Positions 34,135 through 41,687 of a stretch of 64,000 bases of DNA are shown here, in pieces. The stretch lies in NCBI GenBank assembly GCA_027489955.1, contig JAIXYZ010000002.1, forward strand, positions 1 to 64,000, in the 5' to 3' direction. Positions within the stretch are counted from its first letter, which is position 1, and each line of letters begins with the position of its first letter. The translations under genes and the position numbers were made by a program. Below the pieces are notes generated by a model. It searched no databases, had not been told where the DNA came from, and saw nothing but the letters and a program-made list of their open reading frames with translations. This DNA is from Hyphomicrobiales bacterium (GTDB taxonomy: Bacteria > Pseudomonadota > Alphaproteobacteria > Rhizobiales > Beijerinckiaceae).

Positions 34135-34932
34135 ATGGCGAACACGTCTCCACAACGGGAAAAGATACTGCTTGAAGCATTCGTGAAGGCGGGTGGACGC
34201 GACCGACGATCACGTTTTCAGCAGGTGTTTTGCGCCGATCATAAATGGCCCGAAGATGTGTTCTCCGCCGTGCTCGGGGCCTTGGTCCGCAAAGGCGAAA
34301 TTATCCAGCGACGTGGAGGCCGTTCGCTTGAGCTGCCGGCCAGTCCGACAGTCATTCCTGCGACGTCCAACGGCAAGGCTGCTCCCGTTGCGTCCTACGG
34401 CAGCGAGCGCGAGCTTTACGATCCAATATTTACCGCAGTGAAAGACAAGTGGGCCGTTGAGCGCGGATATGACAGGTTTGTCTGCGAACCCTCGCATAGC
34501 AAAGGAAGCGCTCCGACGGGCGGGAAGTTCTCGCGCCCGGATGTCACCCTGGTCGGCGTCAAAGCGTATGTCCATCTGCCGGGCCGATATTTCGAGGTGG
34601 TCACCTTCGAGGTGAAGGCCTCATACGACGTGAATGTATTGGGCGTCCTCGAAGCATTGGCCCATCGCGAGGCGGCGCATCGGAGCTACGCGCTGTATCA
34701 CGTCGATAGCGAGACGTTCGACGTCACGGAAAACTCTGACCGCATCGAAAGTCTCGCCGAGAAGCACGGTATCGGCCTCATCCTTGCCGCCGACCCGGCG
34801 GACCTGAGCACTTGGGAATTCCGTGTCGAGGCTAAGCGGAATGAACCAGACCCGGAGCGCCTTGATGCATTTATCGGCGGGCTTCGTGAGAAGTCTAATC
34901 GGGATGAAATCCTGAAGTGGAACAAAATCTGA
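34135..34932 (+). CDS. Predicted PD-(D/E)xK nuclease with winged-helix N-terminus
   Basis: Protein of 265 aa that I cannot assign to a named family. Residues 1-70 look like a winged helix (QREKILLEAFVKAGGRDRRS, VFSAVLGALVRKGEIIQRRG). Residues 90-200 have the layout of a PD-(D/E)xK nuclease: Glu92, Pro-Asp at 135-136 (SRPDVTLV) and Glu-Val-Lys at 159-161 (TFEVKAS). The gene sits between res and mod, 7 bp after one and 1 bp before the other, so the three products are probably made together. It could be an additional nuclease, a specificity factor or a control protein. Typical type III systems have only two genes. Confidence 0.75.
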   Translation: MANTSPQREKILLEAFVKAGGRDRRSRFQQVFCADHKWPEDVFSAVLGALVRKGEIIQRRGGRSLELPASPTVIPATSNGKAAPVASYGSERELYDPIFTAVKDKWAVERGYDRFVCEPSHSKGSAPTGGKFSRPDVTLVGVKAYVHLPGRYFEVVTFEVKASYDVNVLGVLEALAHREAAHRSYALYHVDSETFDVTENSDRIESLAEKHGIGLILAADPADLSTWEFRVEAKRNEPDPERLDAFIGGLREKSNRDEILKWNKI

Positions 34933-34933
34933 G

Positions 34934-37873
34934 ATGGCTAAGCCTCCCAAACCAACCGATGTCGATCATTTCGCCCATGACGGGGCGAAGCGCGTCAACA
35001 TCCCGACGGCGGAAAATCAGGGCCTTGTGCCGGATGACGACAAGGCGGTGAAGGTGCTGCGCTATCCGCGCAACCCGGACCTTGACCCGCAACTCGTCTG
35101 GCGCGGTAAGGATGCGGAGGACGCCTCGGATTTGGAGGTGGTCGCGCCGCCGGTCTTCATTCAGGAGAAAATCCACCCGCGCGCGCTGATCGAAAACCTG
35201 CGCAAGCAATCCAAGGCACGGAATGAAGATACCGCGCCGCAGATCGACTTCTTCCACGACTTCAACGGGCTGCCCGACGGCTGGAAGGAAGACGCGACGG
35301 AGAGCTACTACCACGATGAGGGCAAGTGGTCGAACCGTATGATCCTGGGTGATAGCCTCTTGGTCATGGGCAGCCTCGCCGAGCGAGAGGCGCTGAAAGG
35401 CAAGGTGCAGTGCATCTATTTCGACCCGCCCTACGGCATCAAGTTCAACTCCAATTGGCAGCCGTCAACAAAAGATCGCAAGGTTGATGACGGTCAGACC
35501 AACAGCATATCGCGAGAACCAGAGGTAATTCGCGCCTTTCGGGATACTTGGAAAGATGGGATTCATTCATATTTGACTTACTTACGTGACCGTCTTGTAT
35601 TGGCGAGGGACCTTTTATCACCAAGCGGATCAATATTTGTCCAGATCGGCGACGAGAATGTACATTTAATTCGATCCGTGATGGACGAAGTATTTGGATC
35701 AAACTGCTTTATCGTTCAGATAGTTGTAAAGAAAAAGGGAAGTCAAATCGGAGGAACGCTTGAAGCTGTAAACGATCATATTGTCTGGTATGGGCGTAAT
35801 GCAAAAGATTCGGGTGAGCTCAAAATCCGACCGCTCTTCTCAATCAAGGCAGATGAAGAAGTGTTTGACGACTTCAATGTTGTCGAAATGTCTAATGGTC
35901 AGCGAATTCGTATTACTGAGCTAGAGCGCCGGGACGGTATTGATTATCGCGCAGATTTCGCGGCGTTTAAGCAGCGATACCCGGACGCTAGACTTTTTGG
36001 CTTGAACCCTCTCAAGAGCGGCGGCTTTCGACGGAATCAGTCCCGAGATTTTGAGTTTAACGGCAAGACATATCCAATCGGCCCCAATCAGTGCTGGAAG
36101 CATACTGTTGTAGAAGATGACGAGACAACGCCAGGTATGGTTCGTTTGGCCAGGGCTGATAAGCTGTTTCCGTTGGACAGAGATATTCGGTTTGTTAGAT
36201 ATGCGCCAAGACCAATTATAAAGAGGCTATCGAATTGGTGGGATAACTTGGGTGGAGCTTCGTCACCAATCTATGTTGTTCAAACAAATACAGAAATCAG
36301 CAAACGTTGCATACTTATGGCGACTGATCCGGGCGACTTGGTGCTTGACCCCACATGCGGCTCGGGAACCACGGCCTACGTCGCCGAACAGTGGGGTCGG
36401 CGTTGGATCACCATCGACACATCTCGCGTAGCGTTAACGCTGGCACGCTCGCGCATCATGGGCGCGAGGTATGAATACTATTACCTCCGGGACAGCAAGG
36501 AGGGGGCGACCGAAGAGGCCAAGCTGACCGGAAAACCGATAGCCGAAGCCACGTTCGGCAAGGACCTGCGGCAAGGGTTCGTCTACCGACGCGCATATTG
36601 GAATACCTCGGGATCAGTAGCAAATGATGCGGGCATCGATGAGATATGGAGCCGCTATGAGGCGCAAATGGAGCCGGTGCGCAGTTCACTGAACGTCGCG
36701 ACAGGCAATAGCTTCTCGGAATGGCAAATCCCGCGCGAGGCGGATGCGAAATGGCCCGCAGCCGCCCGCGAAGCGCATGCCGGATGGTGGCGCCTTCGCC
36801 GAGAGCGGCAAGCGGAGATGGACGCCTCTATCGCCCGCAACGCCGATGTCGAATACCTCTATGACCAGCCTATCCCAGCGAAGGGCGTCGTGCGCGTCGC
36901 CGGGCCCTTCACGGTGGAAAGCCTCTCCCCGCACCGAGTGCTGCCCTTGGGCGAAGACCCTTACCTTGCCCAGATGCTCGAAGCAGGCGACGGGGCGGAC
37001 GCTGAACCCGAGCCCAAGCAGGACGCGGCCCAGCCGACGGACTTCGCGGCCGTCGTTTATGAGAACCTGCTCGCCTCCGGCGTGCAGAACACCAAGAAGG
37101 GCGAGACGCTGAAATTCGACTGGCTGAAGCCCCGAGTCTCGCGCTCGGGCCTCGTGCCGTTCGAAGGGCAGTACCTCGAGAGAGGCGAGGTGCGCCGCGC
37201 CGGCATCTGCATCGGCCCGGAATACGACACCGTGGGCTATGACCTTGTGCAGCGCGCCGTGAAGGAGGCGCGCAACGCCTTCTTCGATGCGCTGATCATC
37301 TGTGGCTTCGCGTTCGCGCCCGAAGTTGACGATACGCGGCTCGACTTCCCCATCACCGTGCTCAAGGCCCGCATGAATCAGGACCTGCGCATGGGCGACA
37401 AGCTCAAGGCCACCGGCGCGGGGAATCTCTTCGTCGTTTTCGGCGAACCGGACATCAAGCTCCACCAGCGCGACGATGGCATGGTGCAGGTGGAAATCCG
37501 GGGCATGGACATCTTCGACCCAACCACAGGGCAGGTGCGATCCTCGCGGCCGGTGAGCGACATCAATGCGGCGCTCGCGGCGGACCCGGAACTCACGGCG
37601 GACCAATTCTCCGATATCCGCAATGATGTCGCGGCTTGGTTTATCGATGACGATTATGATGAGGAGAGCTTTTTCGTGCGCCAAGCCTATTTCGTCGGCA
37701 ATAGCCCCTATGAGGGCCTGAAAAGGGCCCTGAAAGCTGAGATCGACGAAACGGCGTGGGAGGAGATGAACTCCACCATCTCACGACCCTTTTCGAAGCC
37801 GGAAAGCGGGCGCATCTGTGTGAAGGTTATCAACCACTTCGGTGACGAAGTGCAAAAGGTGTTTGTGGTGTGA
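34934..37873 (+). CDS. mod: Adenine-specific DNA methyltransferase (Mod), type III-like
   Basis: N6-adenine methyltransferase that protects host DNA (979 aa). It is of the beta class: motif IV DPPY at 164-167 precedes motif I LDPTCGSGTT at about 470-479. The long intervening segment is the target-recognition region. About 500 residues follow motif I, making the protein longer than usual Mod subunits; part of this is presumably needed to contact Res. The bases from about 35455 to 36340, encoding that segment, are much richer in A/T than the flanks: the line starting 35641 has 27 G/C of 60, the line starting 37141 has 44. This suggests exchange of the recognition domain. Confidence 0.92.
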   Translation: MAKPPKPTDVDHFAHDGAKRVNIPTAENQGLVPDDDKAVKVLRYPRNPDLDPQLVWRGKDAEDASDLEVVAPPVFIQEKIHPRALIENLRKQSKARNEDTAPQIDFFHDFNGLPDGWKEDATESYYHDEGKWSNRMILGDSLLVMGSLAEREALKGKVQCIYFDPPYGIKFNSNWQPSTKDRKVDDGQTNSISREPEVIRAFRDTWKDGIHSYLTYLRDRLVLARDLLSPSGSIFVQIGDENVHLIRSVMDEVFGSNCFIVQIVVKKKGSQIGGTLEAVNDHIVWYGRNAKDSGELKIRPLFSIKADEEVFDDFNVVEMSNGQRIRITELERRDGIDYRADFAAFKQRYPDARLFGLNPLKSGGFRRNQSRDFEFNGKTYPIGPNQCWKHTVVEDDETTPGMVRLARADKLFPLDRDIRFVRYAPRPIIKRLSNWWDNLGGASSPIYVVQTNTEISKRCILMATDPGDLVLDPTCGSGTTAYVAEQWGRRWITIDTSRVALTLARSRIMGARYEYYYLRDSKEGATEEAKLTGKPIAEATFGKDLRQGFVYRRAYWNTSGSVANDAGIDEIWSRYEAQMEPVRSSLNVATGNSFSEWQIPREADAKWPAAAREAHAGWWRLRRERQAEMDASIARNADVEYLYDQPIPAKGVVRVAGPFTVESLSPHRVLPLGEDPYLAQMLEAGDGADAEPEPKQDAAQPTDFAAVVYENLLASGVQNTKKGETLKFDWLKPRVSRSGLVPFEGQYLERGEVRRAGICIGPEYDTVGYDLVQRAVKEARNAFFDALIICGFAFAPEVDDTRLDFPITVLKARMNQDLRMGDKLKATGAGNLFVVFGEPDIKLHQRDDGMVQVEIRGMDIFDPTTGQVRSSRPVSDINAALAADPELTADQFSDIRNDVAAWFIDDDYDEESFFVRQAYFVGNSPYEGLKRALKAEIDETAWEEMNSTISRPFSKPESGRICVKVINHFGDEVQKVFVV

Positions 37874-37965
37874 GCGCAGTTCTAGCTGTCTGCGCTGGCC
37901 TCCCGGAAAGCAGCACGTCAGAGAAAGAGGCTGCCGAACGTTTCGCCTGAACCGGAGCATCCGCT

Positions 37966-39306
37966 TTGCCGGTCCACTTGGACAAAGAAGCCCTCATTGC
38001 CAAGGTCGAGGCTGGCGACCTGACGCCCGATGAAGCCGAAGCGGAAGCGGCGCGGCTTGGCATCGGACCTTTGCAGGCGCGGCCCGATCCCGCAGATTAC
38101 GACCCGATGCGGGAGCCATACTGGACGCTCCCGATGGCGGCAGCGTGGATCGCCTATCGCACTGTCGACGCGGTGCGGGAGTCGTGGCCTTACTATCGGG
38201 AGAGATGCCGCCACTGGCTTTACCAAGACAAATGGCGCCATGCCGGCGCATCGGGATTTCGCCTGGTCCCGTGGCGTCCGCCATCGCTGATGCTGCTGCG
38301 GCTGGCGGAGCATCTCGATGACCGCACGGACCGTGATCCCGATTTTTCGCGGCCTGTCAGCGTTGCGATCGAAGAACTGGTGTCGGGGCTCCGGGCTTCC
38401 TGTTTCGAGGCGAGCGGGATTGCATCGAGTTCCGGTCGGCGGGAGGAAATCCCCAACATCGCGTGGCGAGAACTCGTGATCATTGAATCTGATGGCGATC
38501 TGGTGCGGCCACGAACCGGCAGCGGCACCAGCTATCGTGATGTCGTGGTCCCCACGCGTTCGGTGCGAGGGTTGTGGAGCGTGAGACGACCGGAGCCGGA
38601 GCCGCTGACGCTTCCGCCGCTGATGCGTCCCGAAGGCGGTGGCTACATGCCGCTTTATTGCGCTGCACAGTGGATCGCCACGGAGGGCGGCGCGATCGAT
38701 TTCGATCCGCTCGATACCGATCGCTGGCGGCATGCCTATGACCGGCTTCTGGCCCGGCTCGCATCGGAGGAGGTGAAGGCCATCGGTTTTCGAAATGGCC
38801 GGAATGAGCCTTTGCCCGGCTATCGCTTCGCGGGGATCGAAGTCGCCTACCCCTTCGTAGACACGCCGATCGACCTGATCATGTCTGACGCACTGCACCT
38901 GCAGTCGTACGCTTACACAGACGAGCAGCATTGGCGCGATGGCTACGACGACAGCCTCGAACAGCATCGCGGCGAGAAGTGGTCGCGGGTGATGGTGCTG
39001 AAGGCCGATGTCGCGGCGATCTGGCCGTTCGGGGCCACCACGGGGCGGGACATATCCGATGCCTCTCAGTATCGGTCCGGCGCACCCGGTCGCCCAACGT
39101 CAAGCCATCTGGTTGCGGTCGAGTTTGATCGGCGTGCTGCGGCCGGTCTTGTCGAGCCATCATTATCCAAAGAAGCGGCGGCTCTCGCCGCTTGGCTGAA
39201 GTCGTCCCACCCTTCTGCGCCCCCAATGACAGAAAAGACGATCAGAGAGCGGATTCGAGCGGCCTATCGCCGGCTTTCGCTACCCGAAAACAAGATATCC
39301 GGCTGA
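37966..39306 (+). CDS. Uncharacterised protein with two AAxWI repeats
   Basis: 446 aa, family not recognised. Two similar modules are visible: YWTLPMAAAWIAYRTVDAV near residue 52 and YMPLYCAAQWIATEGGAID near residue 226, each followed by a charged region with RLL or RLA helices. This suggests an internal duplication. The last 50 residues are basic and helical (TEKTIRERIRAAYRRL), possibly nucleic-acid binding. There is no signal peptide or membrane helix. The start is TTG at 37966 with GGAG 8 bp upstream; no ATG fits. It lies 92 bp after mod on the same strand, with its own GC-rich codon use. A role with the restriction operon or with element maintenance is possible. Confidence 0.7.
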   Translation: MPVHLDKEALIAKVEAGDLTPDEAEAEAARLGIGPLQARPDPADYDPMREPYWTLPMAAAWIAYRTVDAVRESWPYYRERCRHWLYQDKWRHAGASGFRLVPWRPPSLMLLRLAEHLDDRTDRDPDFSRPVSVAIEELVSGLRASCFEASGIASSSGRREEIPNIAWRELVIIESDGDLVRPRTGSGTSYRDVVVPTRSVRGLWSVRRPEPEPLTLPPLMRPEGGGYMPLYCAAQWIATEGGAIDFDPLDTDRWRHAYDRLLARLASEEVKAIGFRNGRNEPLPGYRFAGIEVAYPFVDTPIDLIMSDALHLQSYAYTDEQHWRDGYDDSLEQHRGEKWSRVMVLKADVAAIWPFGATTGRDISDASQYRSGAPGRPTSSHLVAVEFDRRAAAGLVEPSLSKEAAALAAWLKSSHPSAPPMTEKTIRERIRAAYRRLSLPENKISG

Positions 39307-39391
39307 TTTCGGGCATCTATTTCGGGCGATCACGACCGTTCATTTCTTCCATCGCACGACGGGCATGCCCGGAAAGCGACGGAAGAGGACC

Positions 39392-39655
39392 ATGATCGAC
39401 AACGATACCCGCCCAACAGAGTCAGCACGCTTCCTTCGACGGAGCGACGCCGCACATTACATTCGAACGACGTACGGTTTCCCCTGTTCCCGGCAATGGC
39501 TGGCGAAGCTGGCCGTCACCGGTGGCGGGCCAGTCTATCGCAAGGCCGGCAGGACACCGATCTACGCGCCGGCCGATCTTGACGCATGGGCGCGCGCACG
39601 GATCGGCGAGCCACAGCGGTCCACGTCCGACGGCGCGATCGGTGCCGAGGCGTGA
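39392..39655 (+). CDS. Small helix-turn-helix protein, AlpA/excisionase-like
   Basis: 87-aa DNA-binding protein. A MerR/AlpA-type helix-turn-helix is visible (FLRRSDAAHYIRTTYG, then SRQWLAKLAV) followed by the wing pattern GGGPVYRKAGRTPIYAPADL and DAWARARIG, as in excisionases and AlpA regulators. ATG 39392 follows GAAGAGGA. It is 3 bp before the zinc-ribbon gene. Probable roles are excision or control of the second recombinase. Confidence 0.75.
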   Translation: MIDNDTRPTESARFLRRSDAAHYIRTTYGFPCSRQWLAKLAVTGGGPVYRKAGRTPIYAPADLDAWARARIGEPQRSTSDGAIGAEA

Positions 39656-39658
39656 GCG

Positions 39659-40099
39659 ATGGGCGCACGGCACCCGGACTACCGACGCGTCAAGACGCAT
39701 CGCAGCTATACAACCGCAGAATTGGCAAGCCACTGCGATGTTCACGTGAACACGGTGCGAAGCTGGCGGCGCGACGGCTTGCAGCCGGTCGACGACAAAC
39801 GACCGGTGCTATTCACCGGCGCAGCGGTCCGGGCGTTCCTGAAGGCTCGCCGCACCGATGCAAAGCAGCCGACGGGGCCAGGCCGCATCTATTGCCTGCC
39901 GTGCCGCGCGCCAAAGGTGCCGGCTGGCGGCATGGTGGACTATAGGCCCGAAACAGCGACCGGCGGCCGGCTGGAAGGGCTCTGTCCGGACTGCGATCGC
40001 ATGATCTTCCGCCGCGTGTCGCACGCTCTGTTGCCGGCCATCTGTGCCGGGCTGCACCTTCAGTTTCCCCATGCGCAGCCAAGCCTAGAGGAAGGTTGA
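39659..40099 (+). CDS. Helix-turn-helix protein with four-cysteine zinc ribbon
   Basis: 146 aa. Residues 15-65 form a MerR-like helix-turn-helix (YTTAELASHCDVHVNTVRSW, then LFTGAAVRAFLKAR). The C-terminal half has Cys79-LP-Cys82 and Cys109-PD-Cys112, a probable zinc ribbon. Fusion of a small HTH with a zinc ribbon is seen in mobile-element control proteins. It lies 3 bp after the AlpA-like gene and 44 bp before the second recombinase, suggesting one transcription unit. Confidence 0.75.
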   Translation: MGARHPDYRRVKTHRSYTTAELASHCDVHVNTVRSWRRDGLQPVDDKRPVLFTGAAVRAFLKARRTDAKQPTGPGRIYCLPCRAPKVPAGGMVDYRPETATGGRLEGLCPDCDRMIFRRVSHALLPAICAGLHLQFPHAQPSLEEG

Positions 40100-40143
40100 A
40101 ACCCCTTCGTGAATTGTGACTTCGGCATGGAGATCGAAAGCCA

Positions 40144-41178
40144 ATGAAGACCAACGGCAAAAACGAGCGGATCAAGCGCGAATATGCCCGCTATCTGAAG
40201 GATGCGCGCGGCCATCGCGAAACCTCGATCGACGCGGAACTAGCAGCGATCGCACGCTTCGAAGCGTTTACGAAGGGCCGGGATTTCGCAGCGTTCAGGA
40301 ACCGGCATGCCTCTGCCTTCAAGGACCATCTGGCGCTCTGCCGCAACGACCGGACACGCAATCACATCTCCGCAACGACGCAGCTTCAAATCACCTCGAC
40401 GCTGCGTAAGTTTTTCAGCTGGCTCTCGGATCAGGACGGCTATCGCAGCCGCCTGAAGCGGTCGGACGCCGATTACTTCAATCTCGGTCGCAGAGAGACC
40501 GCCATCGCGCGCGCGGTGCGGGACATCGAGGGTCCGACCATTGAGCAGGTGCGGCACGTGGTCGAGACGATGCCCGCCTCGACCGAAGTCGAAATGCGGG
40601 ACCGGGCCATTGTCGCCTTCGCGATCCTCACAGGCGCGCGCGACAACGCGATTGCCTCGATCAGGCTTAAACACATCGATGTCGCCAAGCAGCTCGTCAC
40701 TCAGGATGCGCGGGACGTTCGGACGAAGGCGAGCAAGACCATCGAGACCTGGTATTTCCCGGTCGGTGAACCGTTCGCGTCGATTGTCGCCGATTGGGTT
40801 GCCTATCTGAAGGAACGGCGCATTTGGGGATTGAATGATCCTCTGTTTCCGAAGACGCAAGTAGCGGTGGGCCAGAACCGCCGCTTCGCAGCCATCGGCC
40901 TGACGCGAGAGTGCTGGTCGAACGCCGCACCGATCCGCACTATCTTCAAGCGGGAGTTCGAGCGGTGCGGACTGCCTTACTTCCACCCACACAGCTTCAG
41001 GAAGACACTGACCCGGCTTGGCCAGGAACGTTGCCCGACGCCGGAAGCGTTCAAGGCTTGGTCGCAGAACCTTGGACACCAGAACGTGCTGACGACGTTC
41101 ACGTCCTACGGGCAGGTGGATCGCTTGCGGCAGCGGACAATCATTCTTGGATTGGCCGAAGGAGCCGCTGCCCCATGA
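40144..41178 (+). CDS. Second tyrosine recombinase, XerC/phage-integrase type
   Basis: 344-aa recombinase unrelated in its N-terminus to the integrase at the other end. The core-binding domain (residues 12-110) is SAM-like. Catalytic residues are Arg166 (TGARDNAIASI), a probable Lys at 195-198, His283-x-x-Arg286 (HSFRKTL), His312 (LGHQNVLTTF) and Tyr322 (SYGQ). All appear intact. It lies at the tRNA-proximal end of the element after the two small DNA-binding genes. It could act with the first integrase, or be left from a separate element. Confidence 0.9.
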   Translation: MKTNGKNERIKREYARYLKDARGHRETSIDAELAAIARFEAFTKGRDFAAFRNRHASAFKDHLALCRNDRTRNHISATTQLQITSTLRKFFSWLSDQDGYRSRLKRSDADYFNLGRRETAIARAVRDIEGPTIEQVRHVVETMPASTEVEMRDRAIVAFAILTGARDNAIASIRLKHIDVAKQLVTQDARDVRTKASKTIETWYFPVGEPFASIVADWVAYLKERRIWGLNDPLFPKTQVAVGQNRRFAAIGLTRECWSNAAPIRTIFKREFERCGLPYFHPHSFRKTLTRLGQERCPTPEAFKAWSQNLGHQNVLTTFTSYGQVDRLRQRTIILGLAEGAAAP

Positions 41179-41232
41179 ATGCGGCTATCGGCGCTGCCAT
41201 CAGCACGGTTGATTAGTCCGCCAAATCAGGCG

Positions 41233-41257
41233 CCGTGGCTATTCGGTGGCTATTCAG
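41233..41257. repeat. 25-bp repeat matching the left-end arm sites
   Basis: Identical to 29525-29549 and in the same orientation. It contains GTGGCTATTC at 41235-41244 and 41246-41255, 11 bp apart. It lies 65 bp inside the right attachment repeat, as arm-type integrase sites do. Confidence 0.75.
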
Positions 41258-41322
41258 GACAATGCGGTGAAACAGGCGCTAATCCTGCGGTTCAGATAAA
41301 CCAGCGATTTCAGGGAGTTATG

Positions 41323-41370
41323 TGGCGCACCCGACACGATTCGAACGTGTGACCTTTGCCTTCGGAGGGC
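41323..41370. repeat. Attachment-site repeat, right end of element
   Basis: 48 bp identical to 29365-29412; here it is the 3' part of the intact tRNA-Arg gene, including the encoded CCA. Confidence 0.92.
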
Positions 41371-41399
41371 AACGCTCTATCCAGCTGAGCTACGGGTGC
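41323..41399 (-). tRNA. tRNA-Arg (anticodon CCG)
   Basis: 77 nt including CCA. The acceptor stem is GCACCCG paired with CGGGTGC, discriminator G, then CCA. The anticodon stem TTGCC/GGCAA encloses the loop CTCCGAA, giving anticodon CCG for the CGG codon. The T-arm reads ACACG-TTCGAAT-CGTGT. It is intact despite the element inserted in its 3' half. Confidence 0.95.
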
Positions 41400-41687
41400 T
41401 TGCCGTGGCTGGCTGGATAGCCGATCCCGCCGCGCTCGGCAATGCGGGATGTGGCGGCGGCGGTGCGGGCGGCGGGCTCCTTCGCTTCGCGCGCTAGCAC
41501 GGCGCCTCGCATCTTGGCGTCTTGGCGTCATGCGGCCGCCTGGCGCCGCGCGATGGCGGCTCCCTTGTGTCGCGCGATCGCGTTTGGCGCTGGCGGGGCG
41601 GTTGCGGTAGGCGTTGACCGGCGGGTGCGGCCGGCCCGATTCGGGCCTTCCGGCGGTGTCTCTTGCGCCCGCGCGAGGAGATCCTCC

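Larger units (their letters stand above)
29365..41370. mobile_element. Integrative element in tRNA-Arg(CCG) carrying a restriction operon
   Basis: About 12 kb bounded by a perfect 48-bp direct repeat of the tRNA-Arg 3' end (29365-29412 and 41323-41370). Inside each end lies a matching 25-bp repeat holding two GTGGCTATTC motifs. Tyrosine recombinase genes occupy both ends (29582 and 40144). Cargo is a res-nuclease-mod operon, an unknown protein and two small DNA-binding proteins. No replication, conjugation or phage structural genes are present, so it is a non-self-transmissible island. Confidence 0.88.

Noticed and set aside
41400-41687. Possible N-terminal extension of the AmpG-like protein or a separate gene
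   Set aside because: The extension is Arg/Ala-rich and not hydrophobic, and GTG 41688 has a ribosome site. I see nothing else in this stretch.
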